A DNA stretch of 64,000 bases from an uncultured Opitutia bacterium. GTDB lineage: Bacteria; Verrucomicrobiota; Verrucomicrobiia; Opitutales; Opitutaceae. Below the pieces are notes generated by a model that saw only the letters and a program-made list of their open reading frames with translations, was not told the DNA's origin and searched no databases. How positions within the stretch are numbered: position 1 is the stretch's first letter; the number at the start of each line of letters is the position of its first letter. Positions 38,629 to 46,907 of this stretch are shown here, in pieces. The stretch is from positions 62,001-126,000 of the forward strand of contig CAITWF010000016.1 of NCBI GenBank assembly GCA_903896015.1. Direction: 5' to 3'. A program made the position numbers and the translations under genes.

Positions 38629-39339
38629 ATGAAAACCCACCTAGTCTGTTTCCTCGCCGCTCTCGCGATCACCAACGGCGTTTGGTCCCAGACCAAAGCG
38701 GCGAAAGCACCTGACCCCGCGTTCGTCGCCGTCAACGAAACGCCGGGCCTCCCGCGCGTCCTGCTCATCGGTGATTCAATCTCGATGGGTTATACGCTAC
38801 CAGTGCGTGCCCGGCTCGCGGGCAAGGCCAACGTGCTTCGACCCGCGGAAAATTGCGGCGAGACCGCGCGCGGACTCAAGTCCCTCGACAAGTGGCTCGG
38901 CTCCGGCCACTGGGACGTCATCCACCTCAACTTCGGACTCCATGATCTTAAATACCTCGACGCCGCCGGCAAATACGTCCCGCCCGAGCAGGGCAAACAA
39001 GTCGCCTCCGTCGCCGTCTACGAGGAGCACTTGCGCGCGCTCGTCGCGCACCTCCAGCAGACGAGTGCGAAACTCATCTTTGCCACGACCACGCCAGTGC
39101 CGGCCGACACGCTCGGGCGCGTCGAACATGACGAACTGAAATACAACGAGGCCGCGAAGCGAATCATGCGCGAACTGGGCGTCGCCGTTGACGACCTCCA
39201 CGCCATTGCCGCCGCCGACCAAGCCCGGTTGCAGCTCCCGCACAACGTGCATTTTACTCCGACCGGTTACGAAAAATTGGCCGACGCCGTTACGGCGAGC
39301 ATCGCCGCCGCCCTTCCTGCCGCTCCGCGCGCACCATAA
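38629..39339 (+). CDS. Exported SGNH hydrolase
   Basis: 236 residues with a signal peptide (MKTHLVCFLAALAITNGVW). SGNH blocks: VLLIGDSISMGY (nucleophile Ser), HLNFGLHDLKYL (Asn/His-type block, here LHD in place of GxND), and the terminal NVHFTPTGYEKLAD. The usual DxxH catalytic Asp seems replaced by His (HNVH), so the active site is a dyad or altered. It lies 34 bases after the TonB receptor and probably belongs to the same transcript. Predicted periplasmic or extracellular esterase of unknown substrate. Confidence 0.8.
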   Translation: MKTHLVCFLAALAITNGVWSQTKAAKAPDPAFVAVNETPGLPRVLLIGDSISMGYTLPVRARLAGKANVLRPAENCGETARGLKSLDKWLGSGHWDVIHLNFGLHDLKYLDAAGKYVPPEQGKQVASVAVYEEHLRALVAHLQQTSAKLIFATTTPVPADTLGRVEHDELKYNEAAKRIMRELGVAVDDLHAIAAADQARLQLPHNVHFTPTGYEKLADAVTASIAAALPAAPRAP

Positions 39340-39470
39340 ACCGTCGTTCGGCGCGCGACATGTCCGGCACGAACGCGCCAGTGGCACGAACTTTCAATTC
39401 GCGGCCCCGTGGCAGCCGCAGCGCTTTCGGATTGTTTGCCGCGGTGAGGCGCGTTCAGTCTCCGGCCATC

Positions 39471-41180
39471 ATGTCCACGTCCGACGACCCGCGCCTGCTC
39501 CCCGCGCTCTACCGCGTGGCCGCGCTCGCGTCGCGCACCGCCGACCCCACCGCCGCCCTCCGCGAGATGCTGGAAGTCCTCGTCGCCACCTTTCACGCCG
39601 ACGCCGGCTCGATCGCCCTGCTGAATCCTGATACCCGGCACCTCGACACCGAGGTCGCCACCGAATCCTTCGCCGCGCAAAATACCACCCCCGGCTTGAA
39701 ACTCGGCCACGGCATCACCGGCTGGTGCGTGCTCAACCATCGCTCGCTCCTCGTGCCCGACGTCACCGTCGAACCGCGCTACATCGTCGTGCGCGCCGAG
39801 GCCCGCTGCGAAATGGCCGCCCCGATGATGGACGGCGATCAGATCATCGGCGTTATCGATCTCGAAAGCGATCGCGTGGGCGGCTTTACGCCGGCCGATC
39901 TCACCGCGCTGGAGACCTTCGCTGCCGAGGCCGCACGCGTCATGCAGCGCCTCTGGGAACTTTCTCACCTTAAGAACAAGGCGCGCCAACTCGAGTCGCT
40001 CATCACCGCCGGCCAGTCGCTCGTCACCAAGCTCGAGCAATACGAACTCTTCGACACACTCACGCACGCCGCCAACGACCTCCTCGGCTCCCGCACGTGC
40101 ATGCTCTACCTCCACGACGCCGCCGCGCGCACGCTCCGCTGTGCGTTCATCGCCACCTCCGGCACCATCTCGCCGCCGACCGAGGCGATTCCCGTCGACT
40201 CGTGCCTCGCCGCCGCCGCCGTGCACACGCGTCGCCAAGTCACGTTTCTCGACGTGCAGGCGCCGGAAAACTCCGAGTTGCTCGATCTCCCGCGCGATAC
40301 CGCACTGCGCTCGATGCTCGCCACGCCGCTCCTCTTCGATGGCGAAGTGCTTTGCGTGCTCGCCGTCTTCACCGATCGCATCCATCGCTTCGCCAACGAC
40401 GAAAAACGCCTTTGCACCACGCTCGCCAGCCTCGGCGCCATCGCGTTGGAGAACGCCCGCCTCTATTCGCGCGTCTTCCAGAGCGAAGACACGCTCCGCA
40501 AAAACGAACGCCTCACCACCCTCGGTCTCCTCGCCGCCGAGATCGCCCACGAGATCCGCAACCCGCTCACCGTCCTGAAACTCCTCCACGGCGGCCTCGG
40601 CCTCGATTTCGCCGAAGACGATCCGCGCCGCACCGACATGCGCGTCATCGGCGAAAAACTCGATCAACTCGAATCGATCGTCACCCGCGTGCTCGGTTTC
40701 GCCAAGGCGCCGTCTAGCCTGCATTCCCGCTGGTCGCTTGCCGACATCGTCGAGGACACGCTCGTGCTCGTGCGCCTCAAACTCGCGCAAAGCAAAGTCA
40801 CCCTCCGCTTCGATCCACCCTCGCAACCACCGCCGATCGTCGAGGTTCATAAGGGGCAGATTCAGCAAGTGCTCCTCAACCTGATGATCAACTCGACGCA
40901 GGCGATGCCTGACGGTGGCGACATCACGATCACGATTGCGACCGAAGATCGCGAAGGCGTTCAACTCGTGCACCTCGACCTCGGTGACAACGGCGGCGGT
41001 ATTCCGGACAAAATCCGCGACCGCGTCTTCGACTCATTTCTCTCCGGTCGCGCCGACGGCACTGGCCTTGGCCTCGCGATCGCCAAACGCATCCTCCTCT
41101 CCCACCATGGCGATATCGAAGTGCTCGCGACGAGCCCCGCGGGCACCACCATGCGCGTCACGCTTCCGGTCGCGAAATGA
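39471..41180 (+). CDS. Soluble GAF-GAF sensor histidine kinase
   Basis: 569 residues from the ATG of MSTSDDPRLLPALYRVAAL; an upstream ATG at 39360 lies in sequence with little protein character. Two GAF domains (about residues 15-160 and 175-335) are followed by a HisKA dimerisation box with the phospho-acceptor near His360 (LLAAEIAHEIRNPLTVLKLL), then HATPase_c with the N-box (LLNLMINSTQAM), G1 (DLGDNGGGIP) and G2 (GRADGTGLGLAIAKRIL). There is no membrane segment, so it senses a cytoplasmic signal through the GAF domains. No response regulator is adjacent. Confidence 0.93.
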   Translation: MSTSDDPRLLPALYRVAALASRTADPTAALREMLEVLVATFHADAGSIALLNPDTRHLDTEVATESFAAQNTTPGLKLGHGITGWCVLNHRSLLVPDVTVEPRYIVVRAEARCEMAAPMMDGDQIIGVIDLESDRVGGFTPADLTALETFAAEAARVMQRLWELSHLKNKARQLESLITAGQSLVTKLEQYELFDTLTHAANDLLGSRTCMLYLHDAAARTLRCAFIATSGTISPPTEAIPVDSCLAAAAVHTRRQVTFLDVQAPENSELLDLPRDTALRSMLATPLLFDGEVLCVLAVFTDRIHRFANDEKRLCTTLASLGAIALENARLYSRVFQSEDTLRKNERLTTLGLLAAEIAHEIRNPLTVLKLLHGGLGLDFAEDDPRRTDMRVIGEKLDQLESIVTRVLGFAKAPSSLHSRWSLADIVEDTLVLVRLKLAQSKVTLRFDPPSQPPPIVEVHKGQIQQVLLNLMINSTQAMPDGGDITITIATEDREGVQLVHLDLGDNGGGIPDKIRDRVFDSFLSGRADGTGLGLAIAKRILLSHHGDIEVLATSPAGTTMRVTLPVAK

Positions 41181-41884
41181 TAACAGAAAATATCCGGCAC
41201 CGCTCTCGCCTTGCTTCGCATCCTGAAGATTCTCCGGCGCATCGCAGCCTATTTCCCTCACCTCATCTTGATCAGCATGAGGGGCCCAATGTAGATGTTG
41301 CGGACAATGCCGTCATGTTCCCCCATGGCCATCCGCGGCTATGCTAACTAATTCCCGCGCCAAAAGTTCGACTCAACCGCCGACGACCGATGATGCGCTC
41401 GCGCCGGCAGGCAAAAAGAGCATTTTTTGTCATCAGGCCGTGTTTTTTTGCCTAGATCGCTCAGTTCGCTTGAAGCACGCGGCGCCTGAACGAGGGAACT
41501 CGATTTAGTTGATTCTAATTCCCTGAAACCTTCCGGCGTCTCCTCACCTATTGGCGCCCGCCAAATATGCCAGATAATCGCTATCAAGCCAGAAACCAAT
41601 ATAACCCCGACCCCGAGAAGAATCCAAGCAATTGGTGTCATGAAAGAGCGGTGAAAAAATTTCAGCTTTCGCTAACACGGAGAACTAAAAGAACGTGCTC
41701 TGAAGAAAGCCCGAACGCAACACGCTTAAGCAAATTACAGGCATTTGACATTCTTTTAACTTCCTCCCCGTCTCGACTGGTTGCCTTCATTCCGAACCGT
41801 GCGCCGAACGGACCGGAGCGATCTTAAACCACGCTTCTCGACATGCAGTTCGGAAAGCCAGACTGGCGACCCCGTTCAATCCTC
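41181..41884. other. AT-richer stretch with little coding signal
   Basis: Between the histidine kinase and the small membrane protein, base composition drops visibly below the surroundings and codon-position periodicity fades. Apart from the weak minus-strand reading frame at 41348-41641 I see no gene, tRNA, insertion sequence or long repeat. It could be horizontally acquired or degenerate DNA. Confidence 0.5.
41348..41641 (-). CDS. Hypothetical single-pass membrane protein
   Basis: 97 residues in the AT-richer stretch. A strong membrane helix is at residues 5-27 (IAWILLGVGVILVSGLIAII), followed by a polar, Ser/Lys-rich tail with two Cys (KKCSFCLPARAHH). No homologue is recognised and no clear ribosome-binding site precedes it. 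The hydrophobic segment gives it some credibility; the tail has unusual composition, so it may be a decayed gene. A plus-strand reading frame over 41567-41827 is less plausible. Confidence 0.35.
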   Translation of the reverse strand: MTPIAWILLGVGVILVSGLIAIIWHIWRAPIGEETPEGFRELESTKSSSLVQAPRASSELSDLGKKTRPDDKKCSFCLPARAHHRSSAVESNFWRGN

Positions 41885-42082
41885 ATGACCGCACCCGAAA
41901 AAATCGCGCGCCAGAAGCGCATACTGAAAATCATGATCGCGGTGCTCGCGCTCGGTGGCCTTGCGATCGCCGCGCTGGCGACGCGCGTCCCGCTGCCGCT
42001 CCGACTTTTTCTCGCTGCCACCGATTTGGTCGCTGCGGCCTTTTTCACCGTCGCGATCCACCAGGCCTCGGCGAAAAAATAG
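41885..42082 (+). CDS. Small two-helix membrane protein
   Basis: 65 residues from MTAPEKIARQKRILKIMIAV; an upstream start at 41843 would add a charged leader. Two predicted membrane spans: IMIAVLALGGLAIAALA and FLAATDLVAAAFFTVAI, separated by a short loop TRVPLPLR. No family is recognised. It is convergent with the ACT-domain gene, whose stop is 18 bases away. Possibly a small inner-membrane protein; function unknown. Confidence 0.55.
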   Translation: MTAPEKIARQKRILKIMIAVLALGGLAIAALATRVPLPLRLFLAATDLVAAAFFTVAIHQASAKK

Positions 42083-42100
42083 CGTCGCTGCGTCAGGCGC

Positions 42101-42634
42101 TCAAACGGGTGGCTTGAGTCGGAAGTCCACCATCAGGTCGTCCGCGATCTTTTCGAGATCGGCACGCACCGCACCCACGCTCGTCGTTGCCGGCAAGAAT
42201 ACCGTCGCGCGCGCCTGAAACAAAGTGCCGCCGCCCATCGGGGCGTTGACGCGCTCCGAGGCGAGCTCCTCCACATTGGCGCGATGCGCCGCGAGCACCG
42301 CCGATACACTCCGCAAAATTCCCGGCCGATCGTGGCCGACGACATCCAGCATCGCGACCGCGCCCCGTACTCCTTTTTCCCGGTCTCCACCTCCCAACTC
42401 CGCATGAATAATCACGCTTAACCCGACCTGCTCGAGTTTCCCAAGCGCCTGCGTGAGTTCACCCGCGCGTTCGCCGGGCACCTCGACACGCAGGAGTCCC
42501 GCAAACTGCCCACCGAGGTGACACATCCGGCTTTCGAGCCAGTTGCCGCCGTGGTCCGCGACGCACGCGGCGACGAGTTGCACCAGTCCAGGCCGATCGG
42601 TGCCGATGACAGTCATGACGAGGGTCGCGAGCAT
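42101..42634 (-). CDS. Tandem ACT-domain protein, GcvR-like
   Basis: 177 residues with two ACT domains: the first starts VMTVIGTDRPGLVQLVAAC, the second AMLDVVGHDRPGILRSVSAV. This layout matches the glycine cleavage system transcriptional repressor GcvR and related cytoplasmic ACT proteins, which respond to amino-acid levels rather than bind DNA directly. The gene sits just downstream of the HNH nuclease gene on the same strand (35-base gap). No gcv genes are nearby, so the regulatory target is unproven. Confidence 0.8.
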   Translation of the reverse strand: MLATLVMTVIGTDRPGLVQLVAACVADHGGNWLESRMCHLGGQFAGLLRVEVPGERAGELTQALGKLEQVGLSVIIHAELGGGDREKGVRGAVAMLDVVGHDRPGILRSVSAVLAAHRANVEELASERVNAPMGGGTLFQARATVFLPATTSVGAVRADLEKIADDLMVDFRLKPPV

Positions 42635-42669
42635 AAATCAAATTTCCGTTTCTCGCACCCGAGGCGCAC

Positions 42670-43287
42670 TCACTCCTCCAACTCCACGTTCCAATACGCG
42701 ACGTCGAGGAAATCCCTCCACATCTCGCGGTGCTGGTTGCCGAGCACGAGCGAAATTACCGGGCGCCATTTCGGGCGGACGGGTTTGCGGATCAGCCGCA
42801 TGGCGGCCTCGTGCGGGAGGCGGTTTGCCTTGCGCGTATTGCACTTGATACACGAGCACACGATGTTTTCCCACGTCGTCTTCCCGCCATAGTCGCGCGG
42901 GATCACGTGATCGAGGTTGAGCTGCTCGCGCGGCATCACCTTCGCGCAATACTGGCAGGTCGCCTTGTCGCGCTCGAAGACATTGTTGCGCGTGAGCTTC
43001 AGCTCTTTGCAGGGCAGCTTGTCGAAAAACGTGAGCAGAATCACGCGCGGCAACCGTATCGTGCGACTCGGCGTGTGCACCGTCTCCAGCGCCTCGATTG
43101 GCGGATTGCTCCGCGAAAAATCGATCCAGTCGAGCAACGCGAAGGTTCGGAAATCATCGTCGTGGTGATGCACGACGTGCGCATGCCCGCGCGCGAGCAG
43201 GCCGAATGCACGGCGTGCGCCGATGACATTCACCGCCTGCCACAGGCGGTTCAAAACCAACACCGGTTGATCGAGTGCGGCCTCCAT
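42670..43287 (-). CDS. HNH endonuclease family protein
   Basis: 205 residues from MEAALDQPVLVLNRLWQAVN (an ATG five codons upstream is possible). The C-terminal half carries the beta-beta-alpha-metal HNH motif: Cys pair CQYC, catalytic LNLDHVIPRDYGGK, central Asn in TTWENIVCSCIKC with the second Cys pair, and NRLPHEAAMRLIRKP. The N-terminal part resembles the DNA-recognition region of the widespread solitary HNH proteins annotated in many bacteria. The cellular role is unknown; neither a restriction system nor a mobile element surrounds it. Confidence 0.85.
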   Translation of the reverse strand: MEAALDQPVLVLNRLWQAVNVIGARRAFGLLARGHAHVVHHHDDDFRTFALLDWIDFSRSNPPIEALETVHTPSRTIRLPRVILLTFFDKLPCKELKLTRNNVFERDKATCQYCAKVMPREQLNLDHVIPRDYGGKTTWENIVCSCIKCNTRKANRLPHEAAMRLIRKPVRPKWRPVISLVLGNQHREMWRDFLDVAYWNVELEE

Positions 43288-43359
43288 ACGGGGCCATGGC
43301 AATAACGGCGCCCGGCTCAGACTGTCAAGGGCTTGCCAACGACGCGGCCCCGCCCGCCG

Positions 43360-45159
43360 TTACGATTTCGTTTCGTTGCCCGCCCTCGCCGGCTCCAGCG
43401 CGATGCCTTTCAGTTTTATCCCGGCCAGTTTCTTGACGACGAAATCCGCCTCGGCCTCCGCCACGTCGACCAAGGTGTGCCGCTGGTGAATATCGATCGC
43501 GCCGACGATGGTCGCAGGCAATCGCGTGACCCCGGCAATTTTTCCAACGATGTCAGCGGGAGTGACGATTTGTTTGCGGCCGACGTTAAGGAAGACCGTC
43601 GCGTAGCCCGGCTCGCGGCCGGTGCGCGCAGGGCGGTCGTATTTCGATTTGCGCGGGCCCGACTCGGGATGTCCATCGTCGTCCTCCCGATCGCGTTCGA
43701 GTTCCGTTTCGCTCCCCACCGGCGTCTCGGCGGGAGCCGCGGCGGGGGAAACCTTGGGTGCCGCCACCGGTTTCGCCCAGACGGGCGCAGGCTTCACTGA
43801 TTTCTCCGTCAACACGGGTGCAGGTTTCGCAACCGGCCCCGGTTTTGCGATCGCGCCTCCGCCCGGAGCCGACGTTCCCTGCAGCAGGTGGATCAGCGCC
43901 GAGCAAATGTCCGTGCTCGCGTAACCCTGATCGAGCAAGCGATCGATCATGCGATCATGGGGCTTGAAGTTCTTCGCCTCGAGCGTCGCGCGGATTTTTT
44001 CGAAAAATACGCTTGTGCGCGCTTCGTCGACTTCGTCCAGCGAGGGGATTTTACCGCGGCGCACATCGAGTTTCGCCCAGCGCACCATGCTCTGGAGCTT
44101 ATAGAGTTCCTGCCCGGAGACGAACGTGAACGCCCGCCCCTTCCGGCCCGCGCGGCCCGTGCGGCCGATACGGTGCGTGTAATCTTCGGCATCGTTCGGC
44201 AGATCGAAATTGAAGACGACCTCCAGGTCATCGACATCAAGTCCGCGCGCCGCGACGTCGGTGGCGACGAGGAATTCGAATTTCCGCTCGCGGAACTTCT
44301 GCATCACACGGTCGCGCTGCGCCTGCGTGATGTCGCCATGGAGCCGGTCCGTCAGGTAGCCGCGCGAATGCAGGTGCTCGTCGAGATCATCGACCATGAT
44401 CTTCGTGCTGCAAAAAATAATCCCATAGCGGAAATCGTTCACGTCGATCAATCGAGTGAGCGCCTCGATTTTTGAGCGGCGGTCCACTTCAAACCACACC
44501 TGCTCGACCTGCGGAGCGTTCTGCGCGACCGACTCGATTTTGATCCACTCGGGGTTCTTCGAATAGCGCCCAATCAGATCCTGGATCATCCGTGGGATCG
44601 TCGCGGAGAAAAACATCAGCTGCCGGGTCTGCGGCGTGGCCTTCAGGATGTGCTCGATGTCGTCGCGAAAGCCCATGTCGAGCATCCGGTCGGTCTCGTC
44701 GAGCACGACGAGTTTCAACTGGTCGAGCTTCAGCGTGCCACGCTCCATGTGATCCATCACGCGCCCCGGCGTGCCGATGACGACCTGCACGCCTCCCGCG
44801 AGCGCGCGAAACTGCCGCTCATAGCTCTGTCCACCGTAAATCGGCACGCCCGTCACACCGCGTTTGAAGTGCGCCAGCTTACCCGTTTCCTCGGCAACCT
44901 GCACGGCGAGTTCGCGCGTCGGACAGAGCACGAGCACCTGCACGGCGCGAATCTTCGGGTCGACGCGCTCGATTGCCGGGATGGCAAATGCTGCCGTCTT
45001 GCCGGAGCCGGTCGACGACATGCCGACGATGTCTTTGCCCGTGAGTGCGACGGGAATCACCGCGGTTTGAATCGGCGAAGCCTCTTCAAATCCCATCTTC
45101 TCCACCGCTTTTAAAATATCCGGCGTAAGGCCGAGTTCGCTGAACGGACGTTTTTCCAT
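43360..45159 (-). CDS. DEAD-box-type ATP-dependent RNA helicase with DbpA-like C-terminal domain
   Basis: 599 residues from MEKRPFSELGLTPDILKAVE; an upstream ATG adds 14. All helicase motifs are seen: Q-motif SPIQTAVIPVAL, Walker A SSTGSGKT, TPGRVMDHM, motif II LVVLDETDRMLDMGF, SAT in FFSATIPRM, and motif VI HRIGRTGRAGRKG. Motif II reads DETD rather than DEAD. The C-terminal 75 residues match the DbpA/CsdA RNA-binding module (ATVFLNVGRKQIVTPADIVG), separated by an Ala/Pro/Lys-rich linker (about 460-540). It unwinds RNA in ribosome assembly or RNA decay. The isomerase gene upstream on the same strand is 45 bases away. Confidence 0.95.
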   Translation of the reverse strand: MEKRPFSELGLTPDILKAVEKMGFEEASPIQTAVIPVALTGKDIVGMSSTGSGKTAAFAIPAIERVDPKIRAVQVLVLCPTRELAVQVAEETGKLAHFKRGVTGVPIYGGQSYERQFRALAGGVQVVIGTPGRVMDHMERGTLKLDQLKLVVLDETDRMLDMGFRDDIEHILKATPQTRQLMFFSATIPRMIQDLIGRYSKNPEWIKIESVAQNAPQVEQVWFEVDRRSKIEALTRLIDVNDFRYGIIFCSTKIMVDDLDEHLHSRGYLTDRLHGDITQAQRDRVMQKFRERKFEFLVATDVAARGLDVDDLEVVFNFDLPNDAEDYTHRIGRTGRAGRKGRAFTFVSGQELYKLQSMVRWAKLDVRRGKIPSLDEVDEARTSVFFEKIRATLEAKNFKPHDRMIDRLLDQGYASTDICSALIHLLQGTSAPGGGAIAKPGPVAKPAPVLTEKSVKPAPVWAKPVAAPKVSPAAAPAETPVGSETELERDREDDDGHPESGPRKSKYDRPARTGREPGYATVFLNVGRKQIVTPADIVGKIAGVTRLPATIVGAIDIHQRHTLVDVAEAEADFVVKKLAGIKLKGIALEPARAGNETKS

Positions 45160-45204
45160 GCCGCACAGTGCGAGCGATTCTCCGCCGCGGCGAGCCTGCA
45201 TTCC

Positions 45205-46089
45205 TCAGGCCCAATGCTGCCGCATCTTGCCCCGGACGAACGCTACGCTCTCCCGTAACTGGTCCATCCCATCGACGCCGTCCTCAATGCTGATCCAGCC
45301 GTCGAAACCCACCCCGCGCAGCGTGCCGAAGATCGCATCGTAGTCGTTCAACCCCTTGCCGATCGTCCCGTGCCGAAGCCGGTTCGCATAGCCCTCCGCC
45401 CCGCCTTCTTCACGACGCAAATCTTCCAGTGTCCCCTCGATCAACGTTCGATCACTCGCATGCATCGTTACCACGCGGTGTTTCACGCGCTGCAACAACT
45501 CCAGCGGATCGTCGCCCGCGAGAAACGCATTGCTCGGATCGTAGTTCACGCCGAACCGCGGATGCTTCACCCGCTCTACCAATTCGCAGAACACGTCCAT
45601 CTTTTGGGCAAACTCCGGATAGCTCCAAAAATCGTCTTTGTAATGATTCTCGATCACAAGCGTCACGCCGCAGCGTTCCGCTTCGGGCAAACACGCCTCG
45701 ATGCTCTGCGCGACGACCTCGAGGCCACGCTCGCGCGTCAGTTCCGGCCGGCGCTGACCTGACAGCACGCGGCAAAACCCTGCGCCCAGCGCTGCCGCCA
45801 TCCGGATCCAATTTTTCTCCTTCTCGATTTCCGCCCGGCGAAATTCCGCGTCGGGATGCGCGAAATCGGGCGAGCAACACAGCATCGGAATCACGAGTCC
45901 GCGCGCTACGACCGTGCGCCGCGCGTCCGCCCAACGCGCCGGGTTCGCCAGCTCGATAAAACCACTGTAGTATTCCAAACCGTCGAGCCCGAGCGGCGCC
46001 GCGAGATCGACCCACTCGCGCAGGGTCATCGTGCCGTCCTTGCACAGCGGGCGCATGAAAGCCTTGGGAAACGCAGCGAGCTTCGGCAT
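45205..46089 (-). CDS. Sugar phosphate isomerase/epimerase-type TIM-barrel protein
   Basis: 294 residues from MPKLAAFPKAFMRPLCKDG. Matches the AP-endonuclease-2-like (xylose isomerase-type) TIM-barrel family. Metal-binding residues follow the usual pattern: Glu in VIENHYKDDFW, Asp in GVNYDPSNAF, His in VVTMHASDRTL and Glu in DGWISIEDG. It may epimerise or isomerise a sugar or inositol derivative. It is the last gene of a four-gene minus-strand operon with the HPS-like enzyme, Zn dehydrogenase and the SDR; the intact SDR frame ends 19 bases before this gene's start. Confidence 0.88.
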   Translation of the reverse strand: MPKLAAFPKAFMRPLCKDGTMTLREWVDLAAPLGLDGLEYYSGFIELANPARWADARRTVVARGLVIPMLCCSPDFAHPDAEFRRAEIEKEKNWIRMAAALGAGFCRVLSGQRRPELTRERGLEVVAQSIEACLPEAERCGVTLVIENHYKDDFWSYPEFAQKMDVFCELVERVKHPRFGVNYDPSNAFLAGDDPLELLQRVKHRVVTMHASDRTLIEGTLEDLRREEGGAEGYANRLRHGTIGKGLNDYDAIFGTLRGVGFDGWISIEDGVDGMDQLRESVAFVRGKMRQHWA

Positions 46090-46108
46090 GATCGTTCGCC
46101 GTTCGGCG

Positions 46109-46888
46109 CTATTTCGCCGCGACCTTGTTCGGGTTGCGCCCAATCACCGAATATTGCTCGAGCTCCACCACCGAACCCGTGATCGGCTTCGACTCATCGC
46201 CGAGCCAATAAATCGCCGCCGCGGCGATTTACTCGGGCATAATGAGCCGGCCCGACGGCGCGAACTGCTCCGGCACCGTCTGCGGCCAGTCCTTCGCCAT
46301 GCCGTGCTCGATTTGGTGCGCATACTCGCGGTCCGTCAGCACCCAGCCGACATTGAGATGATTCACTCGCACACGATCGAGACCGTGGGCGTTCGCGAGG
46401 TTGCGCGAGAGGGTCTGCATCGCGCCTTTCGAGAGACTGTAATCGAGCAGGTTTTGCTGCCCGCTATGTGCGTTGGTCGAACCGATGTTGAGCACGCAAC
46501 CCTCGTTCGCCTTCAACTGCGGAAACGCCGCCTGAATGAGCAGCATCGGCGCCCGCGCGTTCACGGCCATCATTCGGTCGAAAAATTCCGCCGTCGTCGT
46601 CGCGAGATTGCTGCGCGCCACGATCGCCGCGTTGTTCACCACCGCGTCGATCCGGCCAAACGCCTTCAGCGCGGCCGCGACAACCCGCGCCGGGCTCGCC
46701 GGATCGATCAGATCGTCTAGGTGCAACGCGGCGCTCGCGCCGAGTTTTTTGACGACCGCTTCGCCATCCGCGCGTTCGATCCCATGCACCAAAACCCGCG
46801 CTCCTTCGGCGACCGCGCGCGCCGCAATCGCCTGGCCGATGCCAGATGTGCCGCCGGTGACGATGATGACTTTGTCTTTCAGTCGCAT
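46109..46888 (-). pseudogene. Short-chain dehydrogenase/reductase with an in-frame nonsense codon
   Basis: An SDR (NAD(P)-dependent oxidoreductase) of about 259 codons from MRLKDKVIIVTGGTSGIGQA (glycine motif TGGTSGIG, NNAAIVA, catalytic Ser in IGSTNAHS, YSLSKGAMQ with YxxxK). After GRLIMPE the codon is TAA (46231-46229). The same frame then continues IAAAAIYWLGDESKPITGS to a TAG at 46111-46109, which is a normal SDR C-terminus (W-x-S/D-E-S-x-x-x-T-G). A GAA or similar codon to TAA change would explain it. The truncated product (about 219 residues) lacks the last 40; function may be lost, or the site may be read through. Confidence 0.85.
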
Positions 46889-46907
46889 AATAATTTTCGC
46901 CGGCACG

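Noticed and set aside
41567-41827. An 86-codon plus-strand frame in the AT-richer patch
   Set aside because: It has polar composition, no hydrophobic segment, no ribosome-binding site, and overlaps a somewhat better minus-strand candidate.
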